From: Gelidibacter algens
Lineage (GTDB): Bacteria > Bacteroidota > Bacteroidia > Flavobacteriales > Flavobacteriaceae
Reading direction: 5' to 3'
NCBI RefSeq assembly: GCF_001678675.1
Contig: NZ_LZRN01000004.1
Span: 62,001 to 126,000, forward strand
DNA: 64,000 nt
The translations under genes were made by a program, and so were the position numbers. The notes beneath the pieces are model-generated. The model was not told the origin of the DNA and ran no database searches. It saw only the letters and a list, made by a program, of their open reading frames with translations. Below, in pieces: positions 46,436-54,606 of this stretch (positions are counted from its first letter, which is position 1; every line of letters starts with the position of its first letter).

Positions 46436-47926
46436 TTATACCTTTGAGGTCAATGATTTAAAGAACACATATCCAAAACCTACAAACAACATCAAGTGGA
46501 ACGGGAACAATCCAAAATCACCACCTTGATCGCCCACCACAAATGCGCTATATAATCCAAATGCAAAATAGAGCATCAGAGCGCCTTCAAAAATTACGTT
46601 CACTGATATTTTCTTACGCAAATACTTATTGCCTTTCCATGTGTCTTTTAAAGAGCTGATATTAAATTTTGGTGTTCTGATAAATTCGCTGCGTTTGCCA
46701 ATATGTCCTTCAATAACGGCAATGGAGTTATGGAGTGAAAAACCCATCGCTATTGAAAAGAAGGTAAAGAACAATACTACATAATTGAAGAAGTTTTTAA
46801 AACCTCTGCCATAAATCTCTTTGTACATCATCCAATAGCACACAAAAAATATGATGGTACTCAACACGAAAAAGCTCATAAAATAGAAATAGAACCTTAA
46901 ATGAGCATATTCATTTTTAATATAAAGCATTGGGATGCTTAACACAGCCACCAAAAATACATTCAAAAACATGGTACTGTTCAATAGGTGCAATACCCCA
47001 TGAAGCTTTGTTTTTGCTGAAATGTTCTTAGATTTTAAGACGCGCCACATCATTTTTCTGAAATTCTCAGCACCACCTTTGTTCCAACGGAATTGTTGTG
47101 AACGGGCTGCGCTAATAACTACAGGTAATTCTGCTGGCGTTTCAACGTCTTCCAAATATTTAAATTTCCAGTTTTTAAGTTGGGCTCTATAGCTTAAATC
47201 CAAGTCTTCAGTAAGCGTATCGCCTTCCCAGTTACCCGCATCAATAATACAGGTTTTACGCCAAACTCCGGCGGTCCCATTAAAATTTATAAAGTGTCCT
47301 TTACTGTTTCGGCCAACTTGCTCTAAGGTAAAGTGTGCATCTAGAGCGAAAGCTTGAATTTTTGTAAGTGTTGAATAATTTCTGTTGATATGGCCCCAAC
47401 GGGTTTGGACCACACCAATATGCTCATCTTTGAAATAAGGAATAGTCTGTTTCAACCAGTTTGGTTTTGGTAAGAAATCAGCATCAAAAATGGCAATATA
47501 CTCGCCTTTTGCAATTTTAAGACCTTCTTTTAGGGCGCCTGCTTTGTAGCCACTACGATCAGTTCTTCGGATATGTTTAATATCCAAACCTGTTTCTTTC
47601 AATTTTTCAACATGTTGAAAGGTGGTCGTAACGGTTTCGTCAGTAGAATCATCAAGTACTTGAATTTCTAACTTATCTTTGGGATAATCCATCAAGGCGA
47701 TATTCTCCAAAAGACGATCCATGACATACATTTCGTTGTAAACAGGAAGCTGGATGGTTACAAAAGGGACTTCATCTGGATTCGAAAAATCAAAAACTTC
47801 AGAGGTATCCTGTTTCTTTTTAGCAGTTAAATAATTATATAATAGATTTAGTTGCGCTAAGGAGTATACGAAAATAAGAAGGAGAGAAATTGTGTAAACA
47901 ACTATTATTAAGGATTCTAATATCAT
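46436..47926 (-). CDS. Processive family-2 glycosyltransferase, cellulose-synthase-like
   Basis: The 496-residue protein has an N-terminal helix, a cytoplasmic GT-A domain and four C-terminal membrane helices. Catalytic motifs are LDDSTDETV, IFDADFLP, TEDLDLSYRA and the processivity motif SQQFRWNKG (QxxRW). This is the type of the plant glucomannan synthase CslA and related bacterial enzymes, so a beta-glucan or mannan chain is a reasonable guess. Its start overlaps the end of the DPM-like gene by 4 bases, so these two are translationally coupled. Confidence 0.9.
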   Translation of the reverse strand: MILESLIIVVYTISLLLIFVYSLAQLNLLYNYLTAKKKQDTSEVFDFSNPDEVPFVTIQLPVYNEMYVMDRLLENIALMDYPKDKLEIQVLDDSTDETVTTTFQHVEKLKETGLDIKHIRRTDRSGYKAGALKEGLKIAKGEYIAIFDADFLPKPNWLKQTIPYFKDEHIGVVQTRWGHINRNYSTLTKIQAFALDAHFTLEQVGRNSKGHFINFNGTAGVWRKTCIIDAGNWEGDTLTEDLDLSYRAQLKNWKFKYLEDVETPAELPVVISAARSQQFRWNKGGAENFRKMMWRVLKSKNISAKTKLHGVLHLLNSTMFLNVFLVAVLSIPMLYIKNEYAHLRFYFYFMSFFVLSTIIFFVCYWMMYKEIYGRGFKNFFNYVVLFFTFFSIAMGFSLHNSIAVIEGHIGKRSEFIRTPKFNISSLKDTWKGNKYLRKKISVNVIFEGALMLYFAFGLYSAFVVGDQGGDFGLFPFHLMLFVGFGYVFFKSLTSKV

Positions 47927-48615
47927 TTGTTAAAGCTATATTTAAAAATCCAACCTAGGATTTTTACGCCCGCAAAGATAGAACCTTTTATGGTTCCTGA
48001 AACTTTTGAGATACCAATTCTTTTTTTATATTTTACGGGTATCTCAATGTACGTTAAATTCTGCTTTATGGCCTTCAATTGCATTTCAATGGTCCAGCCA
48101 TAAGTTTTGTCCTGCATCTGTAAATCAAGGAGTTTTTGATATTTAATGGCTCTAAACGGTCCCAAATCGGTGAATTTTGCGCCAAACAAAACCCGCATCA
48201 AAAAGGTGGCCAGCCAATTTCCAAAATGTTGTTGAGGCGTCATGGAGCCTTTTTCCTGTAAGCTTTTGACTCTTGCACCCACTACAAAATCGATATTATC
48301 TTCAAGTATTGGCTGTACAATTGTTGTCAGTTCCTCCGGATAATCGCTATAGTCGCCATCCAAAAATACAATAATATCTGGTTTTTCAGATAAGGTAGAA
48401 ACGTATGCCATGCCCTTAAGACAAGCATAACCATAGCCCATTTGTTGCTCTAGCAGGACTGTGGCGCCTGCTTGTTTTGCCACTTCAGCTGTTTTATCAG
48501 TAGAGTTGTTGTTTACCACAATAACTTCACTAACAATTTTTGGAATCTCGTTAATGACGAGCGCTATGGAATCTGCTTCGTTATAGGCAGGAATGATGAC
48601 TTTGATGTTGGGCAT
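47923..48615 (-). CDS. Family-2 glycosyltransferase, dolichyl/polyprenyl-phosphate sugar synthase-like
   Basis: ATG at 48615 (MPNIKVIIPAYNEADS) is chosen: an in-frame start at 48693 would put a -7 promoter box and part of a repeat inside the coding region. The 230-residue protein has the GT-A core IPAYNEADS, VVNNNSTDKT, FLDGDYSDYPEEL and DLGPFRAIKY. It resembles DPM1-like enzymes that load a sugar on polyprenyl phosphate but lacks the large C-terminal membrane domain. It may supply the donor used by the GT-C enzyme of the same cluster. Confidence 0.87.
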   Translation of the reverse strand: MPNIKVIIPAYNEADSIALVINEIPKIVSEVIVVNNNSTDKTAEVAKQAGATVLLEQQMGYGYACLKGMAYVSTLSEKPDIIVFLDGDYSDYPEELTTIVQPILEDNIDFVVGARVKSLQEKGSMTPQQHFGNWLATFLMRVLFGAKFTDLGPFRAIKYQKLLDLQMQDKTYGWTIEMQLKAIKQNLTYIEIPVKYKKRIGISKVSGTIKGSIFAGVKILGWIFKYSFNK

Positions 48616-48635
48616 TGGCTGTTCTAATGAGGGTG

Positions 48636-48643
48636 CAAAAGTA
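48636..48643 (-). promoter_or_regulatory. -7 box of the glycosyltransferase operon
   Basis: The minus strand reads TACTTTTG, a match to TAnnTTTG, ending 20 bases before ATG 48615. Confidence 0.55.
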
Positions 48644-48666
48644 ACGTTGTTTTCTGGAAAATGTAT

Positions 48667-48770
48667 CACAGAGTAACACTGAGTTTTTCGCAAAGTCCCA
48701 CGGAGAAATTTGGTAGATTTAACACAACAATAAAATTCTCTGTGAGCCTCCGTGGTTCTCAGCGTGTCTA
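48667..48770. repeat. Heptad-type inverted repeat upstream of the glycosyltransferase operon
   Basis: The left part has CACAGAG, CACTGAG and CACGGAG spaced along 48667-48705. The right part has CTCTGTG, CTCCGTG and CTCAGCGTG along 48737-48770. Together they can fold into a long imperfect hairpin. It lies between the DPM-like gene and the Fe-S protein gene. Confidence 0.55.
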
Positions 48771-48783
48771 GGCGACATAACTA

Positions 48784-50382
48784 TTATTTCTGATTTACCA
48801 AATCCATTAAATTCACATCGTTTCCTAATAAAATATCATTGCTGTTGATACGGCCCTTCATGGAATCATTTTCCAGTTTCAAAACTCCTCTTGGGCAAAC
48901 CGCAGCACAAATACCACAACCCACGCAGCTGCTACGTACAATATTCTCTCCTTTTTGGGCATAAGCACGTACGTCAATACCCATTTCGCAATAGGTGGAG
49001 CAGTTGCCACAAGAAATACATTGGCCACCATTAGTGGTAATCCTGAACTTTGAGAATAAACGTTGTTGGAATCCTAAAACGGCAGCCATAGGGCAGCCAA
49101 AACGACACCATACCCGATTTCCAAAAATAGGGTAGAAGCCCACGCCTATTACGCCTGAAAATATGGCACCAATTAAAAAGCCATAAGAAGATTTCAGAAA
49201 ACTAGTATCTACTAAAAAGACATTTTTGGTACCACTAAAATAGTGCATGCCTATCAAAACTATTATAATTACAAAATAGCCAATGGCCCCGTATTGGGCG
49301 TCCTTTGCCAATTCTTGGCGCTTAAAAATCATGACCAAAGCGAATACAACCGTCAATAATGTTGCTACTCCAATTAAAAACACATTTTTTGTCAACCAAT
49401 ATTTACTGGAATCATCTCCCAAATAAGAATAAATAACAGCTGTCGTCATTAAGGTCACAAATACCACGACGCTATGCACTACCCAGCGCTCCACTTTCCA
49501 AGCAAACTGACTTTTATCACTCAAATGTCGAAATGGGTCACCAGCAGTTTCTGCCAAACCTCCACAACCACAAACCCATGAACAATACCAGCGTTTACCG
49601 TACTTGTAAGTTAAAATAGGTGTGATAATAAAAATGGATGCAATTCCAAAAATGAGCAGCGCTAATCCAATAGTTCCGGAACTAATAAAATCATTGACAC
49701 GATACTGGTCAAAATTATAATAATTTAAAGGCCAGATATTCTTCAAGTCGTAGTAGGGCAAATGAAATGAATCTGAATTCATTCGCGCCATAAATTCTGG
49801 AATCAAAAAAGCAAATCCCAACTGAAAAAACATGACCGAATAAGTTCTAATTCGTTCGTGTTTATTATGGCGATATTTCAAAATGAATTTATAGCCGAAT
49901 ATCAATATGGCCACGGTGTATAGGGTTCCATATACAAACCATTGACTTGCTGGTCCTCCACTTAATAGATAGCTTAATGGATCAAAAAGCGCAATCAACC
50001 CCGTATTTGCCTCACCTTTTCCTGCCAGCCCGAACCATTCAGCTTTAAAATAGAGAACAATGTAAAAAAGCGTCAGTACAATTCCCAATATCCAGCCCCA
50101 AAATCCTCTTGAGGCAATTGATTTAAACCAGACACCGTCATTTTTTATCCCTTCATGTTTTGTCAAGTAAGCATTGTTTGAGAAAATAATTGTCCCAAGC
50201 GTAATCATGACCAAGGATAGGGTCAAGAATAAAGTTTTATTAGGAAAATTGACATTAAAGAAGGCCAATGTCATAATAAAAAGTCCGATGACTCCAATAG
50301 CCACTCCAATTTTTTGTGTCTTGGACAGCGCTTGCGAATCGGGTTTGGCAAGAGACATGCTTGAATGTATTTTGTTGCTCAT
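48784..50382 (-). CDS. Polytopic membrane Fe-S protein (NapH/CcoG-like)
   Basis: The 532-residue protein has about 10 membrane helices, two redox-type cysteine motifs on loops (WYCSWVCGCGG and VWCRFGCPMAAV), and a C-terminal double [4Fe-4S] ferredoxin region (CISCGNCSTYCEMGI and CVGCGICAAVCPRGV). Proteins of this design move electrons across or along the inner membrane. The gene upstream encodes a flavin oxidoreductase that could be its electron source. The physiological acceptor is unknown. Confidence 0.88.
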   Translation of the reverse strand: MSNKIHSSMSLAKPDSQALSKTQKIGVAIGVIGLFIMTLAFFNVNFPNKTLFLTLSLVMITLGTIIFSNNAYLTKHEGIKNDGVWFKSIASRGFWGWILGIVLTLFYIVLYFKAEWFGLAGKGEANTGLIALFDPLSYLLSGGPASQWFVYGTLYTVAILIFGYKFILKYRHNKHERIRTYSVMFFQLGFAFLIPEFMARMNSDSFHLPYYDLKNIWPLNYYNFDQYRVNDFISSGTIGLALLIFGIASIFIITPILTYKYGKRWYCSWVCGCGGLAETAGDPFRHLSDKSQFAWKVERWVVHSVVVFVTLMTTAVIYSYLGDDSSKYWLTKNVFLIGVATLLTVVFALVMIFKRQELAKDAQYGAIGYFVIIIVLIGMHYFSGTKNVFLVDTSFLKSSYGFLIGAIFSGVIGVGFYPIFGNRVWCRFGCPMAAVLGFQQRLFSKFRITTNGGQCISCGNCSTYCEMGIDVRAYAQKGENIVRSSCVGCGICAAVCPRGVLKLENDSMKGRINSNDILLGNDVNLMDLVNQK

Positions 50383-50398
50383 GTTTTTTATATGTGTA

Positions 50399-50439
50399 AA
50401 GACCCCACACCTACCGAAGTGTCGGAGCTTTGAGGTCTT
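50399..50439. repeat. Nested palindrome between the Fe-S and flavoprotein genes
   Basis: Outer arms are AAGACC (50399-50404) and GGTCTT (50434-50439). An inner hairpin is CCGA (50414-50417) and TCGG (50422-50425). The arrangement resembles the element at 11548-11592. Confidence 0.55.
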
Positions 50440-50444
50440 GCGAT

Positions 50445-51743
50445 TTAAGTCGTTATAAACTGTTTAGAATAGCTATTCAAAATATTACGCTCAAAAGTTT
50501 TATAGAATTCAGGGTCAAAGTTGGCTTCCTTTAAATGTTCCATCACATAATCTGCTGTACGTTTTTCTGTAAGCCATCTATCAAAAACCTCATGTTTCAT
50601 TCGGATGCCAAAAGTGTTGATCCCTAAAAACTCATTGGAACTTTCATGGTATTCAATAGTGATGCTTTTGGTGTCATCATCATGTTTCCAATGGAAATGT
50701 GCATGCCCTTCTTTAGGTTTGGCAAAAACCCAACCATAGGTTTGATATTCAATATCAAAAAACTTGGCGGAATTGAACCAGTGTCCGGGATTGTAGGGTA
50801 TGCGATTCCCGCAAATAGTCTGTGCAACGGTTTCGCCCATCATTCTGCCAGTATACCAAACCGCCTCAACCGGTTTACGATTGCCAATGGGTTCACGTTG
50901 TTGCGCACAATCGCCAATGGCGTATATATGTTCTATATTAGTTTCTAAATAGCGGTTTACCAAAACACCACTATCGGTTTCAATGCCCGTGGTTTTGATC
51001 ATATCAATATTGGGCGTTACCCCTGCGGTCAATCCTACCAAGTTGCAGGAGATTGTCTCGCTAGTTTCTTCAATGATAACAGCATTGGCACGTCCATTTT
51101 CATCTGCTGATATTTCCTTGAGATTAGATTTTAAGCGCAAATCGATACCGTGGTTTTTGATGTGCCGATTGATCATTTGTGCATCTCCCAAGGGCAACAC
51201 CCCGTCCCAAAAATTATCCTCTCGTACTAACAACGTTACCGGAATATTTCGGGTGTGCAACATTTCAGTCAGTTCAATTCCAATTAAGCCACCACCAACC
51301 ACAACAGCACGCTGGCATACCTCCTTATTGGGAGCCAAAGCTTCCAATTGGTCCAAATCCTGTTTGCTGTACAAGCCGATAACGCCATCTAAATCCTGGC
51401 CTTTCCAGCCAAATTTATTGGATTTACTTCCTGTGGATACAATTAATTTATCGTACTGTAGGGTCTCACTATTGTCGAAATGCAATGTATTGGTTGCAGT
51501 GTCAATCGTTTTTACAAATCCAAATTTTAAATCAATCCTGTTTTTTTTCCAAAACCAATCTTCATAGGGTTTTGTGTGTTCATATTTCATGTGACCCATA
51601 TAAATATACATGAGTGCGGTACGCGAGAAGAAATGTTCGGTCTCGGCTGAAATAATCGTGATTTTCTTATCGGAAAGCTTTCGGATATGTCTGGCAGCAG
51701 TTATGCCAGAAATCCCGTTGCCAATGATGACGATGTGTTCCAT
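50445..51743 (-). CDS. NAD(P)/FAD-dependent oxidoreductase (NirB/NorW-like flavoprotein)
   Basis: The 432-residue protein has two dinucleotide-binding motifs: FAD site IVIIGNGISGITAARHIRKL at the N-terminus and NAD(P) site AVVVGGGLIGIELTEML near residues 148-164. The FAD-binding ATG/IYAIGDCA motif is present as YAIGDCAQQ. This is the pyridine-nucleotide-disulphide oxidoreductase class II fold without a redox disulphide. It is the first gene of a two-gene operon with the membrane Fe-S protein and could feed it electrons from NAD(P)H (inference). Confidence 0.88.
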   Translation of the reverse strand: MEHIVIIGNGISGITAARHIRKLSDKKITIISAETEHFFSRTALMYIYMGHMKYEHTKPYEDWFWKKNRIDLKFGFVKTIDTATNTLHFDNSETLQYDKLIVSTGSKSNKFGWKGQDLDGVIGLYSKQDLDQLEALAPNKEVCQRAVVVGGGLIGIELTEMLHTRNIPVTLLVREDNFWDGVLPLGDAQMINRHIKNHGIDLRLKSNLKEISADENGRANAVIIEETSETISCNLVGLTAGVTPNIDMIKTTGIETDSGVLVNRYLETNIEHIYAIGDCAQQREPIGNRKPVEAVWYTGRMMGETVAQTICGNRIPYNPGHWFNSAKFFDIEYQTYGWVFAKPKEGHAHFHWKHDDDTKSITIEYHESSNEFLGINTFGIRMKHEVFDRWLTEKRTADYVMEHLKEANFDPEFYKTFERNILNSYSKQFITT

Positions 51744-51759
51744 AGTTTGGTAGTTAGTA

Positions 51760-51788
51760 GTTCTTATGTCGCAACTAAAGGTAAGAAC
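51760..51788. promoter_or_regulatory. Inverted repeat at the promoter of the flavoprotein operon
   Basis: GTTCTTA (51760-51766) and TAAGAAC (51782-51788) are perfect 7-base inverted arms around a near-consensus -7 box that reads TACCTTTA on the minus strand. The position would suit a repressor or activator dimer. Confidence 0.3.
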
Positions 51789-51888
51789 TTAATCTGTATT
51801 TCAATTTTATGATAATACAATTACAAATTAACGATGCTATTTTTTCTTGTTATGTAAGTTATCTACATTTCATAAGACCAAGACGCTA

Positions 51889-51896
51889 TACATTTG
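51889..51896 (+). promoter_or_regulatory. -7 box of the DUF547 operon
   Basis: TACATTTG matches TAnnTTTG exactly, 18 bases before ATG 51915. Confidence 0.6.
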
Positions 51897-51914
51897 TAAA
51901 AATTTATAAGGGTG

Positions 51915-52631
51915 ATGAAAAACAAGATTTTACTTTTTTTATTGGCTTTATCCTCAATTCAGCTTTTTTCGCAAGACGTATATTCTTTTTTTGAAAAAAC
52001 TGACAGCTTCTTGAAAGCGAATGTAGCTGACGGGAAGGTGGATTATGATGCCATTCATTCCAATCCAAAATCGTTGAATGAGTTGATGACATTGGGAGAA
52101 GGAATTTCGGTTTCAAAAGATGACAAACAAACCTATCAGGCGTTTTGGATCAATGCTTATAATTTGTCCGTTATCAAAGGAATCATCAATAACTTTCCAA
52201 CGAAATCGCCATTGGATGAAAAAGGCTTTTTTGATAAAACCAAATATAAGTTGGCTGGTAAATCCATTACACTAAATGACATTGAGAATACAATTTTGAG
52301 AGCGGAATTCAAAGACCCACGGTTTCATTTTGTATTGGTTTGTGGCGCAATTGGTTGCCCGCCGTTGATTAACGAAGTTTATATGCCAAAAACATTGGAT
52401 GCACAATTGACCAAACAGACCAAGTTAGCCCTGAATGGTAACTATTTTATTAAAGTGAATGATAAGAAAAAAACTGTTGAGGGCTCGGAAATCATGAAAT
52501 GGTATATAGAAGACTTTACGATGAATGGCGGCTCTGAAATCGATTTTATAAACACATACAGAGATGAAAAAGTGCCTTCAAACTATAAGCTTACGTATTC
52601 CAAATACGATTGGAATTTGAATAGGAAATAA
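51915..52631 (+). CDS. Exported DUF547 protein, first of the operon
   Basis: ATG at 51915 is preferred to an adjacent GTG at 51912. The 238-residue protein has a signal peptide ending SIQLFSQ and a DUF547 domain: FWINAYNLSVIKGIINNFP, ITLNDIENTILRAEFKDPRFHFVLVCGAIGCPPL and the C-terminal YSKYDWNLN. The Cys/His in FVLVCGAIGCPP recall a cysteine-protease-like active site proposed for such folds, but the function is not known. A paralogue lies at 57546-58349. Four rightward genes follow closely, in an apparent operon. Confidence 0.85.
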   Translation: MKNKILLFLLALSSIQLFSQDVYSFFEKTDSFLKANVADGKVDYDAIHSNPKSLNELMTLGEGISVSKDDKQTYQAFWINAYNLSVIKGIINNFPTKSPLDEKGFFDKTKYKLAGKSITLNDIENTILRAEFKDPRFHFVLVCGAIGCPPLINEVYMPKTLDAQLTKQTKLALNGNYFIKVNDKKKTVEGSEIMKWYIEDFTMNGGSEIDFINTYRDEKVPSNYKLTYSKYDWNLNRK

Positions 52632-52652
52632 TAGAACTAACTAACATCAAAC

Positions 52653-53567
52653 ATGAAAAAATTCACAATGTTAAGTATGTTACTATTGAGCATTGCAGGC
52701 TATGCCCAAGATGATACGGACACCGACACGCAAAAAAGTAACATTCAAGAATACACACCATCCAAACTCCTAAAAAAAGGGCAATGGGATATCAAATTTT
52801 TCAATAGTCTATATACACAAACTAAAAGTACGGACGAAGGAAGTACCTCATTTGATATTCCACGTCAAAACTTTTTCACAAACACCAACGAAATTTATAC
52901 GGGAATCAGTGATAATTCGAGAATCAATATCGGATTGATTTTTCAGGTGAGAGCGAATACCTTTGGCGGGCAAGATGCTTTTTCGGTTTTTGGTTTTGAA
53001 AATAATTCGACGGATGCTAGAAGTGGTTTAACGACCATTGCGCCATCCATCCGTTTTCAACCGATTGCGAGCGTTCCGAATTTTTCATTGACAAGTTCGG
53101 TCTATTTTCCAGTATTTAAGGATACGCCAAATGCACCATATCTTGATAAAAGAAGTGTCTTTTGGGAAACTAAATTTTTCTATGACAAAACCTTTGGTGG
53201 TGGCGATTGGCAGATTTTTACAGAAATGGATTTAGGTTTTAATTTCGGGGAGAAAAGTCAAGATGCAAACCCCGTAGATTCAAACATCGGTGAACGTTTT
53301 GCAAATAATAGTTTGTTCATGCCCTTCAGTGCGTTTTTAAGTTATTTTCCTTCCGATAAATCGACCCTTTTCATTAATGGACAGCAAGCGTTTTTAGTGG
53401 ATTTAGGGAATGATTTTTCCCAACGTTACACACAACTAGGTTTTGGTGGAAAATATCAAATAACAGACGTATTAAACCTTGAAGCGTCCTATGGAAAGAT
53501 AGTCACAGGGCATAACTTTCAAGGATTGGGTCATACATTTAGTTTAGGATTGAGAGCGCTTTTTTAG
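52653..53567 (+). CDS. Outer-membrane beta-barrel protein of unknown function
   Basis: The 304-residue protein has a signal peptide (ends IAGYAQ), a short Asp/Thr-rich linker, and amphipathic beta strands through to a C-terminal Phe (LGLRALF), as in outer-membrane barrels. It starts 21 bases after the DUF547 stop. No domain name can be given; it could be a pore or a partner for the products of the neighbouring genes. Confidence 0.78.
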   Translation: MKKFTMLSMLLLSIAGYAQDDTDTDTQKSNIQEYTPSKLLKKGQWDIKFFNSLYTQTKSTDEGSTSFDIPRQNFFTNTNEIYTGISDNSRINIGLIFQVRANTFGGQDAFSVFGFENNSTDARSGLTTIAPSIRFQPIASVPNFSLTSSVYFPVFKDTPNAPYLDKRSVFWETKFFYDKTFGGGDWQIFTEMDLGFNFGEKSQDANPVDSNIGERFANNSLFMPFSAFLSYFPSDKSTLFINGQQAFLVDLGNDFSQRYTQLGFGGKYQITDVLNLEASYGKIVTGHNFQGLGHTFSLGLRALF

Positions 53568-53601
53568 AGATTTGAAGTATTTTAGTACTTAAATCGCTAC
53601 T

Positions 53602-54606
53602 ATGAAATTATTTAAGTCTCTATTGTTAACCTCTTTTGCTGTATTGCAATTAGCGTGTTCGGGGCAGTCTCCTAAAATCAACGGTGTTAGTTTTGTAGCT
53701 TCTCGTAACGCTATTACAGAGAAAAGTGTACAGCCTGTAGTGAGAATCAACGCAAATTTCGCGGCCTTGATGCCCTTCGGGTTTATTCGCGAATTATCAC
53801 ATCCCGAAATATGGTTCAACACAGAAAGACAATGGTTTGGAGAGCGCGAAGATGGCATTAAACAATATGCTGAAGAGCTTCGAAAGAAAGGAATCAAAAT
53901 TATGTTGAAGCCACAAATTTGGGTATCAAATGGCCAGTTCACAGGCTTTATTAAAATGACAAAAGAAGAAGATTGGAAAACACTCGAAAAATCATATTCG
54001 TCATTTATTTTGGAATATGCGCGGATTGCCCAAGAAAGTAATTTTGAAATTTTGTGTATTGGAACTGAACTTGAGGGCTTTATTGATGCGCGTCCTAACT
54101 ATTGGAAAGGGTTGATTACGGAGATAAAAAAAATATACAAAGGTAAACTGACTTATGCGTCCAACTGGAATGAGTACAACAGAACGCCATTTTGGGATGA
54201 CATCGATTATATAGGAATTGATGCTTATTTTCCAGTTGATGATAAACAATCACCTACATTGGAAGCTAGTAAGAAAGGTTGGCAAAAGCATAAAATTGAA
54301 ATGAAAACCTATTCAGAAAAGCATGACAAACCAATTCTGTTTACTGAATTTGGATATAGAAGCAGTGACTATGCAGGAAGAGAACCTTGGACCGTTGACA
54401 GAGTGGACAAACAAGTAAATCTCGAAGCGCAAGCAATTTTGACGCAGGCCTTGTTCGAAGAATTCTGGACTGAAGAGTGGTTTTCGGGAGGCTTTGTTTG
54501 GAAATGGTTCCACGATTACGAGAAAGTAGGTGGACCGGAAGACAACCGTTTCACACCTCAAAATAAACCTGCCGAACAGGTCTTAAAAACATTTTATTCT
54601 AAATAA
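53602..54606 (+). CDS. TIM-barrel glycoside hydrolase lipoprotein, GH113-like
   Basis: The 334-residue protein has a lipoprotein signal (LQLAC, Cys19). The catalytic barrel shows LCIGTELEGFID (probable acid/base Glu156), IDYIGIDAYFPV and PILFTEFGYRSS (probable nucleophile Glu249), followed by GFVWKWFHD. This pattern fits the clan-A GTA-like hydrolases near family 113, which includes beta-mannanases. The residue after the Cys (SGQS) does not match the surface-export signal, so it probably faces the periplasm. Its stop overlaps the next start by one base (TAATG). Confidence 0.82.
   Translation: MKLFKSLLLTSFAVLQLACSGQSPKINGVSFVASRNAITEKSVQPVVRINANFAALMPFGFIRELSHPEIWFNTERQWFGEREDGIKQYAEELRKKGIKIMLKPQIWVSNGQFTGFIKMTKEEDWKTLEKSYSSFILEYARIAQESNFEILCIGTELEGFIDARPNYWKGLITEIKKIYKGKLTYASNWNEYNRTPFWDDIDYIGIDAYFPVDDKQSPTLEASKKGWQKHKIEMKTYSEKHDKPILFTEFGYRSSDYAGREPWTVDRVDKQVNLEAQAILTQALFEEFWTEEWFSGGFVWKWFHDYEKVGGPEDNRFTPQNKPAEQVLKTFYSK

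Noticed and set aside
50983-51567. Open frame of 194 codons antisense to the flavoprotein gene
   Set aside because: It is long only because of base composition; the flavoprotein on the other strand has complete FAD and NAD(P) motifs.
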